Shown here in pieces: positions 1-12,024 of a DNA stretch of 64,000 nucleotides. The notes under the pieces are model-generated. The model was not told where the DNA came from and did not search any database. It was given only the letters and a program-made list of their open reading frames with translations. The translations under genes and the position numbers were made by a program. Every line of letters begins with the position of its first letter. Within the stretch, counting starts at the first letter, position 1. The stretch spans positions 7,502,001-7,566,000 of the forward strand of contig JAUEDM010000001.1 in assembly GCA_033439685.1 (NCBI GenBank). Reading direction: 5' to 3'. This stretch comes from Apodospora peruviana (taxonomy: Eukaryota > Ascomycota > Sordariomycetes > Sordariales > Lasiosphaeriaceae).

Positions 1-1496
1 TTCTTGTGGCAACCGAGTCGGTAAGCCACCTTACTAAGCTCATGCAGGATCCGCGCTTCCGTCTTGCTCGAGGGTTCGCATATGGATGCGTGAGTGGCAT
101 TCTGTCTGCCCACTCGCTACTGGTGGCCAAGTCTGCCGTCGAGCTGCTCGTCCGGACGATTGCAGACGGCGATAATCAGTTTGTGCATTGGCAATCCTGG
201 ATGCTGGTTATTGGCCTGGTCGTACTTGCGCTCAGCCAGCTGTATTACCTACATCGAGGTCTTAAGCTGGTCTCGACCTCAGTTTTATACCCGTTGATTT
301 TCTGTATCTACAACATAATCGCTATCCTCGACGGGCTGATCTACTTCCGCCAGACCGACTCCATCAGTCCGCTAGACGCTTGTCTCATCACTCTCGGCAC
401 GGTCATTCTCTTGACCGGCGTGCTTGCTCTATCGTGGCGCCTCAGCGACGAGCAGCACACTCCGGGTGTCGGGCAGTCGACCTTGGCTCCGGGCCTTGGC
501 TTTGTCGAAGACACTGACGAGGAGGAGGAGGAGGAGGCGCTCTTGCTCGGCTCAAGCATGGGGGACGAGGACGACAGCGCGCTCCCAACCACGCAAGTTA
601 GCGGCTACTCAACCTTTAAACCCTCTGTTAATGGTAGTGTGTCTGGGGAACCAGCGCCGCTATCAACACCCGAACCACAAAAGAAGCGGCTCTCTGTGAT
701 GTCCGCAAGGACAATGACCACTCCGTCCCCGCGATGGGCGGAACGTGCTGAGATTTGGGATGAGCTGGAGGACCGCGACGCGCCCGATTCCCCATCACCT
801 GTCATTAACCGGCGGCAATCGACAACTCTCGGCGCCGTCGGTCCATCATCCCCTTTGTTCCTAAGGAGAAGGTCAACTGAGCTTCATCCTGGTGAAGAAG
901 CAGGAACGAACCACACAGATCCGCTTCTCGGCTCTTCGCCGAGAAGAGCGTTTAGGCGGAGGAGGAAATCAACAGGCTTCCCGGGCTTCACTGCCCGGCG
1001 AACAGTGGGCGGAGGAGGGGGTTGTAAGACCTCAGGGGGTGGCCTACAAGACGCCGTCGGGGGGATCTTGAGGTTAAAGTGGTGGAAGAATCGGGACAAG
1101 AGTAGTGCAAGCAACACAGGCACACCCGTTATTGGCGGGGCAGAACATGATTCACTACGACAGCATCAGACGGGCCCCAGCGCGAGGCCGGGGCCGAGTT
1201 CGACGGCTACTTGGGCCGGGACAGCTGGGTATAGAGGAGGCGGCGGTGATGAAGAAAGGGGACCGGCTTCTTCATCGGGACACAGGCGAGTTTCCACTAG
1301 ATTTGAGGAGGCGGAGCCGCTGCTCTCAGAAGATATCAGGTCCTCCTCATCGAGGGGGAGGGCCGGAGAGCCGCCGCCACCACCAGCACAACCGTTATCG
1401 GCACAGTTGGGGAGCATACACGATAAACCAAGTAGTAGTCGGCAGAGTGGGAATGGCGATGATGATGTTGGTAGACCGCCATCCTCGTCCTCGTAG
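1..1496 (+). CDS. NIPA-like (DUF803) membrane transporter, C-terminal part, cut by window edge
   Basis: This is the 3' portion of a gene whose start lies before the window; the frame is open from the first bases and no ATG in a start context is seen. The first ~145 residues are hydrophobic, with about four predicted membrane helices (for example around SWMLVIGLVVLALSQLYYL, STSVLYPLIFCIYNII and ACLITLGTVILLTGVLALSW). This pattern, with the LYYLHRGLKLVSTSVLYPL stretch, matches the second half of the NIPA/DUF803 magnesium-transporter-like fold. A cytoplasmic tail of about 350 residues follows. It has an acidic run (DTDEEEEEEALLLG), many Ser/Pro/Arg tracts and Gly-rich patches, and is probably disordered and phosphorylated. 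Transport of magnesium is inferred from the family only. The stop is TAG at 1494-1496. Confidence 0.8.
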   Translation, partial: LVATESVSHLTKLMQDPRFRLARGFAYGCVSGILSAHSLLVAKSAVELLVRTIADGDNQFVHWQSWMLVIGLVVLALSQLYYLHRGLKLVSTSVLYPLIFCIYNIIAILDGLIYFRQTDSISPLDACLITLGTVILLTGVLALSWRLSDEQHTPGVGQSTLAPGLGFVEDTDEEEEEEALLLGSSMGDEDDSALPTTQVSGYSTFKPSVNGSVSGEPAPLSTPEPQKKRLSVMSARTMTTPSPRWAERAEIWDELEDRDAPDSPSPVINRRQSTTLGAVGPSSPLFLRRRSTELHPGEEAGTNHTDPLLGSSPRRAFRRRRKSTGFPGFTARRTVGGGGGCKTSGGGLQDAVGGILRLKWWKNRDKSSASNTGTPVIGGAEHDSLRQHQTGPSARPGPSSTATWAGTAGYRGGGGDEERGPASSSGHRRVSTRFEEAEPLLSEDIRSSSSRGRAGEPPPPPAQPLSAQLGSIHDKPSSSRQSGNGDDDVGRPPSSSS

Positions 1497-2182
1497 GAAA
1501 TTGAAATATATGTTGTTGTGTCTTGACTTACTCACACGTCCGGTGGCTTGTATGTGTGCCTTTAGCATCGGCAGTCCTCATTCCGTCCACTCAGCTCCCG
1601 GCTTGCCCGTCAGTCTACGATGAGTTATCTGACTACTCAGTAGATAACTTTGACGGCACCTCGAATCACATGACACTGGAACCAGTTGTTTCTCACTCTC
1701 TCTCTCTCTCTCGCACGCACACACACTATATATATATCTCTCTTTATAAGTGAATTTATGTATATACTAAGCTGTCCGCCAGACTAAATAAAATGCTCAA
1801 AACTCTTGTAACTAACCCCCAAAAAGAAACGGAGAAAACCGGGGCGTATTGATATGGCGAGCGAGTTGGAGGGAAGTGGTTAGAAATAAAAGCTAGGTCC
1901 GGAGATATAGATCTGCGACTGTGCGGATTATCATCTTGTGCCATGTCGTCGAGATCCATGACACTCATGATATGTTTTGGTAACGGTTTTGGCAAAATCT
2001 CAAGCGACCATCATAAGGGCGGGATCTTGCTGCGCCCATGGAACCACCGCTCGCAAAGGCATGCCATGCACATGTATCGTCATCAGTCAGACCGCGCACA
2101 GAGAAGTTCGACTATGTCGCGATCCCAAGTTGCCTTTCGGTGTGTCGATGTTGATTCGCTTGAGGGACGTAGGGTTTGAAAC
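1497..2182. other. Intergenic region with compound microsatellite
   Basis: This lies between two convergent 3' ends (transporter and tetraspanin). It holds both 3' UTRs and a compound simple repeat at 1691-1745, (CT)n then (CA)n then (TA)n then CT. No other gene is seen. Confidence 0.6.
1691..1745. repeat. Compound microsatellite (CT)n(CA)n(TA)n
   Basis: Successive dinucleotide tracts of CT, CA and TA are read directly from the sequence, about 200 bp after the transporter stop codon. Confidence 0.9.
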
Positions 2183-2999
2183 TTAAAATCTACCAATCGC
2201 GCTGCTCTTGTTGTCGATATGGCGGAATCGCTCCCGCTCCTTACGTTCCTTCAAGAGACATGCCGTGGCCATGATCAGAACAACGTCAACACCAACCATC
2301 CCAAAGACAGCCGTGAAGATATCGTCGATGAAGACGTTCGCGAAGGCCGTGATTGGTGTCGCACAGCCGCGCATGAGCGCCGCGGCTGCTGGGCTGGGAC
2401 ATATCGCATCCGTCACAAAGGCCGGAGCCGAGCTGTTGAAGTAGCCGCAGCAGTTGAACTGTTGACTTCTATTAGCAAAGCCCAGTTATCGACATATGCC
2501 ATTGGATCAAACCGTAAACTCACAGAAGTCTGCATCAATCCCTTCACAGCTGCGGGCTGAGCGACGAATATGGGTGCAAAGTCCTCCTTGGTCTTGAGCG
2601 TCAAGATCCACAGGTATAGACCAAGGATCAAGCTCCAAAGTGCGCAGACGGTTGCCATGTAACCTCCAAGCTTGAGCCAAATTCGGGCTGGCGTGATGAT
2701 GCCAGGAATTGTAACCAGAAAAGTGACGAAGACAATCACGGAATTTGCGATTCCCGCTATACATACACTCCGTCAGACAAATTTCTTTAGGCGGGAATTG
2801 CCAGATAGAACTGGGTCGACAAACCTGTCAAAGGAAACCTCTGGTATAGCAGGTTCCTTGCCGCCTGCTTTCCGTCTGTCGGGACCTCAAATTGGATATT
2901 CTGGACTATGACTGAGAAGGCGAGCATGAAGACACCCATGAGGAGGAAGAGGCCATCGATTGCCACGTAGGACAACAGCACCTTGTTGGCGTTCGCCAT
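2183..2999 (-). CDS. PLS1: Tetraspanin, Pls1-type
   Basis: Three exons on the minus strand: 2999-2825, 2756-2524 and 2458-2183, giving 227 residues. Introns of 68 and 65 bp have GTTTGT and GTGAGT donors, CTGAC and GCTAAT branch-like sites, and TAG/CAG acceptors. The protein has four hydrophobic segments: one at the N-terminus (VAIDGLFLLMGVFMLAF), two in the middle (SVIVFVTFLVTIPGI and ATVCALWSLILGLYLWIL) and one near the C-terminus (VFGMVGVDVVLIMATACLL). The large extracellular loop carries the tetraspanin hallmark Cys-Cys-Gly at residues 139-141, plus two more cysteines (AICPSP, RGC). The length matches Pls1 of plant-pathogenic and saprobic ascomycetes (about 225 residues), which is needed for appressorial penetration or ascospore germination. 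Family assignment is firm; the Pls1 orthology rests on length, layout and recall of the family. Confidence 0.85.
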
Positions 3000-5900
3000 T
3001 GTGAATGTGTTGGTATGCCGAGCAGCAGCGTAGATTCTGAGAAGTTGCCTCCCAAGGGACTCGGGCTACCCTTGAATTGTTCCTCCGAGACGACCGACCG
3101 TTTCCTTCGCTATTAGATATGCATGCAGCCTGGACGACCGGCGTCTCTTTTTGTTTGTGGATGTTTAACGAGATGTATAATGAGCGAGAGTAAACCGGCG
3201 AGATCGACCTGCAACTCCCAGCACCGAAGAAGAATAGAATTGATGGCTAACCAACAACCGAATCGAAAGAAAGAAAAGAATTTCACGACAAAAGATCAAG
3301 GCATCAAGAGAATTCAAGATCAATGGACGAGACCGCCAAACAGTTGGCTGAACTGAAGAGAATGAACAAGAGGAGAGCAGGTAAAAACACACATAGACGA
3401 GACGAAAGAACGAGAAATCGAACGATTTCGGTCTGAGACACGACCTAAGGGGTTACAGAAACGACCTGACTGGGATGGAAGGAAGGAGATGGGAAAGTGA
3501 AGAGACCTACCTAGACATCTCTGACAAGCCGTGGATTACTGGGATCGCTCCTTCGGTGGCAGGCCAAGCGACCAGTCATAGCATCAGTAATCCGCTGTGG
3601 AAAAAAAAAATAGAGAAACACGCCCCAGCGCCTGCTTCATCCTGTTACGCGCAATCGGATGATTTGGGAGAGGGAAGCCAACGACGTCTGTGTTAGAGAT
3701 CCGCGATCCCTGACAAAAAGCCGTTTCAGATGCGTCGGGCGAGACTCTGAGCCAACCAGGGGTCGCCATAGTGGGGTTCTACAAGTCCGAGTCTGGAGAA
3801 AGAGGCGCCACGCACAGGCCAGGCCACAAACCCGTCAAAACGCCTCGGGCGCCGGCGCGGCTACTCCCTTTTCTGGATTTCCGACCGTTCGATCAATTGC
3901 TGCATCAATCAAAAGCCCACGGCCGCAACGGGACTCATCAAAGCGTCGTTCCTGCGCCAAACCCAACATGGGAGATTTGCACTCCAACCTGGCTTGTTGA
4001 TCAACTACTGACGCCCGCCCTGTCACTGGCTGTCCAAACTGACGGGTCCGTGATATGTGCACATGTTGCCGAACCCATTATCAACCTCCCCGACACTGGC
4101 CCAACCATACTACATACATAGTATGTGCCGGTTAGTCGCATCGCAATTCGTGCCTCGTAGGAACAGACCCGGCAACTGGGATGGAATCAAAATGATGTCA
4201 CGAGCCCCTCAGACCAGCTCACCAATACCTTCCGTAACTGCATTGCGAGCTATGGTAGATTTCTGCGGATATTATACCTACTTTCAAGGCTTCAATTTTG
4301 CAACGCGGCTTGACGCCGGCCGGTGTGCTTATAGCTTCATGTGAGAGAAACCACCGAGATTGGGCCACGCGTAAGCCAGTTGTACCAGATGAGAAGCAGT
4401 CTTCCTCGCAGCACTTTGATGCATCGTAAGTCTTCAGTTATCGTTGGGGTCCAGGTCAGGATCGGCTTCCTTTGCCAGAGACGCTGACAAAGCTGATTGC
4501 GGAGGCGCAGAGCTGAAAAGAAGAGAGTTCAAGATCAGCATTCAACGCGAATAATGGGATTTGACTACACCGCTTATTAGTCCCGGATTGTAGAGGTCTG
4601 GCCACCGAAGTATTTGGGGGCGACGTTAGCCAAGTAGCACAGGCTTACACACGTGAGATATGTCGGAATACCTAGATTCTAGGTAGATGGCCAATGTAAG
4701 GTATCTAATAAGTCCTAAGTGTGCAGAGAGGCAGCCACGGCTGATGACTTTGACTAACAACCTCGCTGATATATCTTGTCATCGACATGAATTACATCCT
4801 TCCTGAATGCTGAGCTACAATGAGAGGCGGATAATGGACATGTCAGGCAAGACGTCTGCGTGCTTGGCTTGGTGCGGAACCGCTTAAACTGAGTTTCATG
4901 CCCCAAAAGTCTTACAGTTGCGCCGCCATGCAACACGGCGCCTTCCAAACTTAGAATGTGGATCTAGAAGCAAATACGGTATCTGGTTAGGTACACTTCC
5001 TACTCGTGTAAGCAAGCCTCGTCGTCGCCTTGGTGCCTGCAAGTAATGGAGGTGGAAGATTTATTACAGGAATTGAAAGTACAATTCTTGCAGAAGATCG
5101 ATCGGTGACACGGCGGTGTGAGCGGACGGCGAGAGCTTAGTCAAGGTCTTATCCCCCTCCAGGCTCCAACCGAAGTGCCCCAACCTCAGCCCATTGGACT
5201 GCAACCTCAGACTGGCCAATCAGAGCATGGCTTGCTTCCATAAGAAGAAGTTCCTTGTTCCGGCAAGCCCGCCGTGCCTGCTTGCCCGTTTCCGACCAAC
5301 CTCCGCTTCCATTGTTATTACGGATAACCAGTACTGTCATCCAGAACTACAACTGTTCGGTATGGAACAATCATCAAAAACGTTCTAGTAGATGCCAAGT
5401 ATGGGTAACCTAGGAGTTACTGACCACGAGAGAGAGAGAATTGTTAGACGGATCAGACTTAGCGACCGCCGCCCTGGCCGACAACCTTCTTTAACTGCTA
5501 GCCACAAATCTTGTCCCAAGCTCCCCTCAAAGCGACAGCCCGCTCCTTTCCTGTCTGAGGCATACCTCGACCGTTCCAATAGCCTACCCACCTCTGCCAT
5601 TCGTGGGTTTGCAGCGTACACTACCTTACCTACAGACGAAAGTCAATTGCAACTACTATTTTGTTACGGGTATGTGTCTATATTCCTTTATTATCATACT
5701 CTCTCGCTTATCCCATTCACCCTTACACGGCTCAGCGAGCCCAGGTTCTGTCTTTTCCATACCGTACCTCCATGTTTTGCTGTTTTCATTTGTTCTTGCT
5801 TCCGCGTGATATCTTGTCGATTTCACATTCTCCCTGGCTGGCCCGACCGGAAAACGGATCGCGCCATCGTCAACACCCCCAGACTCCAGTTCCTCATTCT

Positions 5901-8050
5901 TTAGTCTGTAAATCCTCCTCACGCAATCACACGCTATCGTCCACCCCCGCTTCTGCACCCCTGCGAGCTGCATGGCTTCACCAATCTTCAACTCAAGCTC
6001 GACAAAGACGCAAGTTCCATTCCGCCTCAACCCCGGTTCCCATAACCAAGGGGGTGGGGCAGAAAAGGCGGCACAGTGGGATCTGCTCCACCGGACAGCG
6101 GCCCAGCATCCCTTTAGTGTACACATCTTCGACGCAGCATTCTCCCCTATCTTGAGAGGAGCAGAGGAGGTAGGGCGTTGTCTAGTCAAAGTCAAAACTA
6201 CTGAGTCACGTAGCTGCACTGTTATTCCTCTTCGGCTTCTTCATTTTTATATCCTTCTGCCTTGCGACCAGTTGATGACCAATATGTTTCCTCTGGCTGG
6301 ATACTGAGCCGCTGTTGAAGAGCGAGAAACACAGTGTGTGCATTATCAATACCTAAGTTTTTGCCCAAACCATACCTTGTCGGGCTAGTGCAGCTCGGCC
6401 TATTCTTGCAGCCTGCGCGTCCACGAGTTTTGACAGCGCGGGGCATAAGTAATTTCGTTTGATTATCGATCCAAGGGACTGGAATACCAAACCCACTCCG
6501 AGTGCACTCGTTCTAATTTCGTCCTTCGTTGCCGTCCTATTCTACACCCCGGATAATAACAAGAGCTGTACAGAGGACGAGAGCATAACAAGCTGGAGAG
6601 TAATATTATCGATAGCAATCATCGACCCCAAACTGCTCCCGGGTGGCGGGAGGCTATCAATATTCAATAGTCTCTTGTCCCATCATTCACACCTGCATCT
6701 TCTGATGAGGGTGAGATGCGTGAGACGGTGACAGTCTCCAGCTCATTGGATACGGGCTCCCAAGTGGCCCCGGAGCCGTCAATCCCCTGTACTGCTGCCT
6801 GCATCTGAAGGTCGAAGACGAGGCCTGATGCTGAGAAGACGCGCTGGCAGAAAGACGGGCTGCAATCTCCATCCTCGGTGGACAGCCTCCCATGCAGAGC
6901 TGGTGCAGCCATTAAGATTGCTATGTCAGATGCAAGCGCCCTGCCGGAAGCCTTACGCGTGAGGAATAGCTGCCCCTCACTTACGGGGCTTCTTCTCGTT
7001 CCCTTCAATCTTTTCTTCCACGAAGCTATCCAGTTGAGATATCCCATGTTGTCTACGACGGGTGCGCGGGCTCCATGTTACAACTTGACAATACTCGCAC
7101 TGGGCGCTTCACGATCCAGTTCTTCCACCCCACATCCGAGCTGTGAAGATTATTCGTCCTCGGCGACTGATCAACACAGTGTCTGAATCATCAGCTTTGA
7201 CCCCAGCTTCATGAGCCGTTCATCCCGCACTGTATCCACTCTACTGTGTACTGCGTTGACAGAAAACTGCTGGGAGTGAAGAACCCTGCTGATGACAGAG
7301 CCCAAAAGCATCGACGCCGACACGGTGTGTATGACCCCGGAGTTAAACAGAACGCCTCACGCAAAAACGCCAGCACATCGAACGGGGGTTGGAGGATCTC
7401 GAGTCACCTGACAGGCTGGAATCCCGTTGTTGCTAGGCTGACTATCGACTGAGGTGTGCGCCTCAGGGTTTTTACCCCACCCGACTCTCAGTGGAGGTGA
7501 ACGAAAAGCGTTGGAGTTAACCCGTAATCGTTAGTCGAAGTGAGACCGATTGTTCAGAAAACATTCCAGCCCACCTGTCACTGTTAGTTCCTTCGCTCAA
7601 CCTAGTCGACGGTTGCACTGCTACAAAGTACCTCAGGTACTATGCCTTGGCTGTGCGCCTGGACGGCAACAGTGTCAACTGGAGTCACTGCATCCTCAGG
7701 ACGCTTGAACGGTACCCATACGCTTCACCACTGAACGGGCAGTTGGTTGAAGAAGGGGTGCAGGCGTTGAGAAACCTGAACTGCAGCTTCCTGCAGGCGG
7801 TGTCCGTGGCCCGTGGGTACCCCGTAGCAGCCCGCAAGGTGGGTGCCTATGGTGCGGCGTGCCATGGAAGCAGGCCCACACGTACAGTGCGCTAGTGCGC
7901 AACGGATCCGTCCAAGTCCTCCCACCTCGGCAGAACCCCCCAGCACCAACACTCAGCACCTCACCCCTACAAGCACCGCAGCAGCACCTACCAACCTCCC
8001 TGAGTCTTTCTTCCCTGCAGTGCGAAGAAAGAACTCCCAAGACCGCCACA

Positions 8051-8066
8051 CCCCCCCCCCCCCCCC
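8051..8066. repeat. Poly-C run
   Basis: Sixteen consecutive C residues on the plus strand, about 550 bp upstream of the MCM1 start codon. The length may be imprecise in an assembly. Confidence 0.85.
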
Positions 8067-8369
8067 GCCTTCGTTATTTTTTAACTTGTCTGGTGTCGTT
8101 GTCGGGTGCCACGCCTTGCTATCACTCTTTTCCAAATATTCCGTTGTCACCAAGCCCGTTCTGTCAAGGCGTGCCTACTGACTGCACTGTTCGTTCCCGA
8201 CAGGGGAATAACGAAAACGAAAAGGGTATTTGAGACGTTCAGATTCAGACAACCCTCCGCCTCGGATTCCCGAACCTCACCATTCACTCCAATCCACTAC
8301 CAAACGGTGTGTGTTGCACTGTCGGTTGCCGTTTCCTTTTATCAGCGGAGCCCAGCGCCAGTGCATGCC

Positions 8370-8426
8370 ATGGACACGCAAAATACCAAGGCCACCCCAG
8401 AGTCAAACAAAGCAATTAAAAATTAA
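8370..8426 (+). promoter_or_regulatory. Possible upstream ORF in the MCM1 leader
   Basis: An ATG opens an 18-codon frame (MDTQNTKATPESNKAIKN, then TAA) about 190 bp before the MCM1 start. It would act as a uORF only if the transcript begins upstream of it, which the sequence cannot show. Confidence 0.25.
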
Positions 8427-8614
8427 ACGTGACTTCTCGCTTCCTTCCGTCGGGCACACCAGACTCGATACAGTGCAGCGCCCCAACCAGGTTTCTGCGA
8501 CAAAAGGCGACCTCTCCGCTCAAGGCCAGATCAAGTCTAGGCCATCGGCACAACGCTCAAAACAGTATCTCCACCATTTCACCCTTTTTGCATCTCGTGA
8601 TACCTTGACCCAAA

Positions 8615-9470
8615 ATGGCCGACATCACCGATCAACACGACCAAACCTCGCCCACCGAGCTCGACGACGCGCATTCGGTTGGCAATGGCAATTCCGGTGC
8701 TGGCGAGAGTCGCGGCATCAAACGCGCTCGCCCGAGCACAGCCGACGACGATGATGACGATGACGAAAAGGGCGGACGCGAGCGTCGCAAAATAGAGATC
8801 AAGTTCATCAGTGACAAGTCGCGCCGCCACATCACCTTCTCCAAGCGCAAGGCTGGTATTATGAAGAAGGTTTGTCTACGCCGTCCTAACTTCACCTGCA
8901 CCAGTCGGACCCGTCGATCTAAACGCGCTTTGGGGGCCTACTGGTCTGTTTATCCGCGCGACCGTTCACTGACATTTTAAACCTTGTTTCGCTAGGCCTA
9001 CGAACTTTCGGTTTTGACAGGCACCCAAGTGCTCCTGCTCGTCGTGTCGGAGACCGGACTTGTCTACACCTTCACGACGCCCAAGCTGCAACCGCTCGTC
9101 ACGAAAGCTGAGGGAAAGAATTTAATTCAGGTACGCAACGGGACCTTCTCTGTTTCCTTGCATCGAATGATCACTGAGCTAACTTTCGTTTTAGGCGTGC
9201 CTGAATGCCCCGGAGCCAGCAGCTGGCAACGAGAACGGTGTTGACGACTCTAATGTGGTCGACTCACCCGAAGAGCCCCAAAATTCACACCTCCCCCCTC
9301 AACCCAGCCGAACAGGAATACCACAGAGCCACATGCAGCCTTCGTACATGCCAGCCGGCGTCGGAATGGACCCCCAGCAAGCACTCGCCTACTCCAACTA
9401 CGTACAACAGCGAGGGCCTCAGTACATGCCTCAATCGAGCCTGCAACAGCATGCCGGTCACCAGTCATAG
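8615..9470 (+). CDS. MCM1: MADS-box transcription factor Mcm1 (SRF type)
   Basis: Three exons, 8615-8869, 8996-9130 and 9195-9470, encode 221 residues. The 126 bp and 64 bp introns are read from GTTTGT...GCTAG and GTACGC...TTTAG, and the frame closes exactly. Residues 1-55 are acidic and Ser-rich, with an Asp run. The SRF-type MADS box spans about residues 57-115 (RRKIEIKFISDKSRRHITF, then KRKAGIMKK, then AYELSVLTGTQVLLLVVSE). It is followed by the SAM-like extension up to about residue 130. The tail is Gln/Pro-rich (QSHMQPSYMPAG, QQALAYSNYVQQ). Mcm1 binds CArG-like boxes as a dimer in the nucleus and works with partner factors in mating, cell cycle and development. The gene has long non-coding flanks on both sides. 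Confidence 0.95.
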
Positions 9471-11943
9471 TACGACCTGTCTAGTATGGCTTGCGCTTCA
9501 CTATAATACCCAGAGTTAATGCACTTGTTAAGACGCCATTTTCCGATCTATATCTTCACCATACCACCCCAATCGTCTGCGAGGCTTTGCAGGTCCGGCG
9601 TTCGTCGATGGATGTCTTCTGCTCATTCCATCCTTATACACATTTTAACAGTCTTTTCCCCTCAAATTATTTTCACTTCTACCGACATTGCCTCGCATCC
9701 TCTGTCCCTCAACCGGGCGCCGATGGTTGACGGGATAATCAGGTATCTGGATCGTCGTTTGGCCCGAACCACGGAGCAACTCATTTCGGATATCGCCCTG
9801 AAACGGACAAAAAGGACTAGAGCCCGTAGAGGGATATATATCGGGCATTCTGTGGGAGACAGCGTGTTGTGAAGGAGTATGTGTACCGAAAATTTCCTTG
9901 GGACCGGAATTCGGGCGGCTTGTCTGCGCATACCGGCGTCAGATTTGGTGGTGGGTTTTATTGCCGCGCACAATTGCGCGTTGCACCCCGGGGCGGCTCT
10001 TCGTCTTTTTCTGCAAGCTTCTTTTTATCTTTGGGAGGGCGGTTGGTCGGGTGGTAAAGGACGATATCACGACCCATGAACAGTCTATACATACGCGAGT
10101 TTGGAGGCTGTCTGGAAGTTTTTTGTTGGTGATGGTGGTTCTCCCTCAACGGTAGAAGTGTGGTTCTGGCTTTTCTCCCCTTCGGCATGACAACCCCGGG
10201 ACCAGGGAACAACAACCCATCTCATCCGTTCTACGCTGTTGTCTCACTTCTATTCCTGTTAACCGATTCGGCCACACTCCGCGATTTTCCCCTGAGACGA
10301 GTGGTTTGCTGGGCCGTCACTATACCCTTGCTCCTTTCTGGGTTTGGGGATCCGCGCGCGACAGAGGATACCCGTTTTCTATTTCTATTCATTTTTTCTA
10401 CTGAACGGCGAGTTGAGGAGGCGGAGAGGGGTCCCTAAGTATGGAGGGAGGGAGAGAGAAGAAGAAAATTAAAGAGGCTATACCACACCATTTTTGTATG
10501 ATAGTCACACACATAACCTCTTCCATAATGCTTACTGCTACCTTGAACGGCACATCTGGTAATATAGAATGGACGACAGCTTCGCCAGGATGAGGAGGGT
10601 TGGCTGTTTGGTTCGTTTCGTCTCCTTTCCACTGCCGTTCAGGGTCCTTTGCCTTGAATTCTTTTTCTCCGTTCCCTAGGTGGTTGAGCAGAAGTTGATC
10701 TCCCAGCTTTGAGGTGTCCCGGAGATATATAAGGGCAGTCCAGTCACTTGTGGCTAAATCGGCGGTGTGCCTTGTTTAAATTCGTTGCTGGATCTTCGTT
10801 TACTGGGAATGAATACCTGGTTGCCAATGTTACCCATACAGAACCTAGCTCTGGGTAGATCACTGTGAAGACTCGACATTCCACGTCCGGGTTGGCACGT
10901 TTGTTGAGGTGAAAAGCACACCAGTTTGTTGATGTTTATATAACCCATTTCGGCGATTCAAGAATGCCAAACAACAAAAGGGGAAGGTGTCCCAGGCTGT
11001 CGGGACAGCCACACAGCCACGCACACCCGCAACCCGTAACCGCACGCGGCGGCGGCAAAAAGGGAATGTTCCTTTTCCTTTTTCGTCCCTTTTGTTCACC
11101 TGATGCAATGGTCTCGAAAAGGTATAGATTCATATGTGACGAGCCGCGACGGGAGGCGTGCGGCACCTATGTCAACGGAGTAGGGAGCTGTTCAATTCGG
11201 GTAAAGTGTTTAATGCCTGCTTCGTGGTGCATGTGTGTGTGTGTGTGTGCGGCCGTATGGGTGTTAAGTGAGTGGTTGGATGCCCAATTCGGTCCAGGGT
11301 ACAACTCGCATACATACCGACGGTAAAATAGCAGTTAGCTTGCCATCAATCCAGAAAGGGAGCAGATGGTTATGGAATAGCTTGCCTGCCTACCTAGGTA
11401 GGGACCTCCCAAGCCAACCCTATGTGCGCTTTCCTTCACGTTTGTCTCCTGTTGGAGCTCTTTCTCATATCCAGGATTCAACATGGATGGGAGTTTATTA
11501 GGATATGTACCGTAAGACTGGCAAAATACGTTCTGAAAGGGACTATGAGCCATATACTTGACAACTTTGGATATGGTAAAATCCTCCTGTGTTTAAGGGT
11601 CAACTTCTGTCTCAAGCGAAGGCGAGACACGCCGCATGTTCACTAGCGGTCGATGAATTGTGGGAGATGGGTCACTCCCGTGGTTAATCACTCAAATTCA
11701 GGCCAACCTTACGTCTCGATCTATCACGTAGTGTTGTTTATCAGAAAGAACAGCAAAAAACCAACGTATGGCAGGATTCGAGTTGGCAAAAGTGATGTAG
11801 AATTACACCACCTGGTCCTAGTCGTCGTACAACATGTATGGGTCATTCAGCACCCTTAGCGCCTCCATAAAGAGTCAGGAAAGTTGGGCACCTCCAACCA
11901 ATGAAGTGTGGGGTAACGGTCTCGCAAAACTCTATCTTATCCA
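9471..11943. other. Intergenic region between MCM1 and tRNA-Glu
   Basis: About 2.5 kb with no supported gene. It contains the MCM1 3' UTR, TATA-like stretches (GATATATAAGGG near 10722, TTTATATAACCC near 10933), a TG microsatellite at 11231-11249 and a TACCTAGGTA palindrome at 11391-11400. Confidence 0.5.
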
Positions 11944-12015
11944 TCCTTTATGGTGTAATGGTCAACATATCGCGTTTTCACCGCGAAGCTCGGGGTTCGA
12001 TTCCCCGTAAGGGAG
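11944..12015 (+). tRNA. tRNA-Glu (anticodon UUC)
   Basis: A 72-nt cloverleaf without intron. The acceptor stem TCCTTTA pairs with TAAGGGA, with one G-T pair, followed by G as discriminator. The anticodon stem TCGCG/CGCGA closes a seven-base loop TTTTCAC, which puts TTC at positions 34-36 (reads GAA). The T arm has the standard GGTTCGATTCC B box, and TGGTGTAATGG is a typical A box for tRNA-Glu. Confidence 0.95.
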
Positions 12016-12024
12016 TTTCTTTTT
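12016..12024 (+). terminator. RNA polymerase III terminator of tRNA-Glu
   Basis: The run TTTCTTTTT directly follows the tRNA 3' end. Its last five T residues (12020-12024) are a standard Pol III stop. Confidence 0.8.

Larger units (their letters stand above)
3000..8614. other. Long gene-free interval upstream of MCM1
   Basis: About 5.6 kb with no ORF I can support. The open frames here (for example 5392-5904 plus and 5656-6219 minus) overlap each other on opposite strands, lack recognisable domains and do not join with splice signals into a longer protein. The left end is the promoter of the tetraspanin gene. The right ~600 bp (8000-8614) is the likely promoter and leader of MCM1, with a 16-base C run at 8051-8066 and a short upstream ORF at 8370-8426. 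A near-palindrome TACCTAGATTCTAGGTA lies near 4669. Confidence 0.5.

Noticed and set aside
2500..2764. 85-codon frame on the minus strand starting MYSGNRKFRD
   Set aside because: It is a frame-shadow over exon 2 of the tetraspanin; the spliced frame gives the conserved membrane segments.
5392..6219. ORFs of 170 (plus) and 187 (minus) residues in the MCM1 upstream region
   Set aside because: They overlap each other on opposite strands, have no domain or codon bias, and no splice partners were found.
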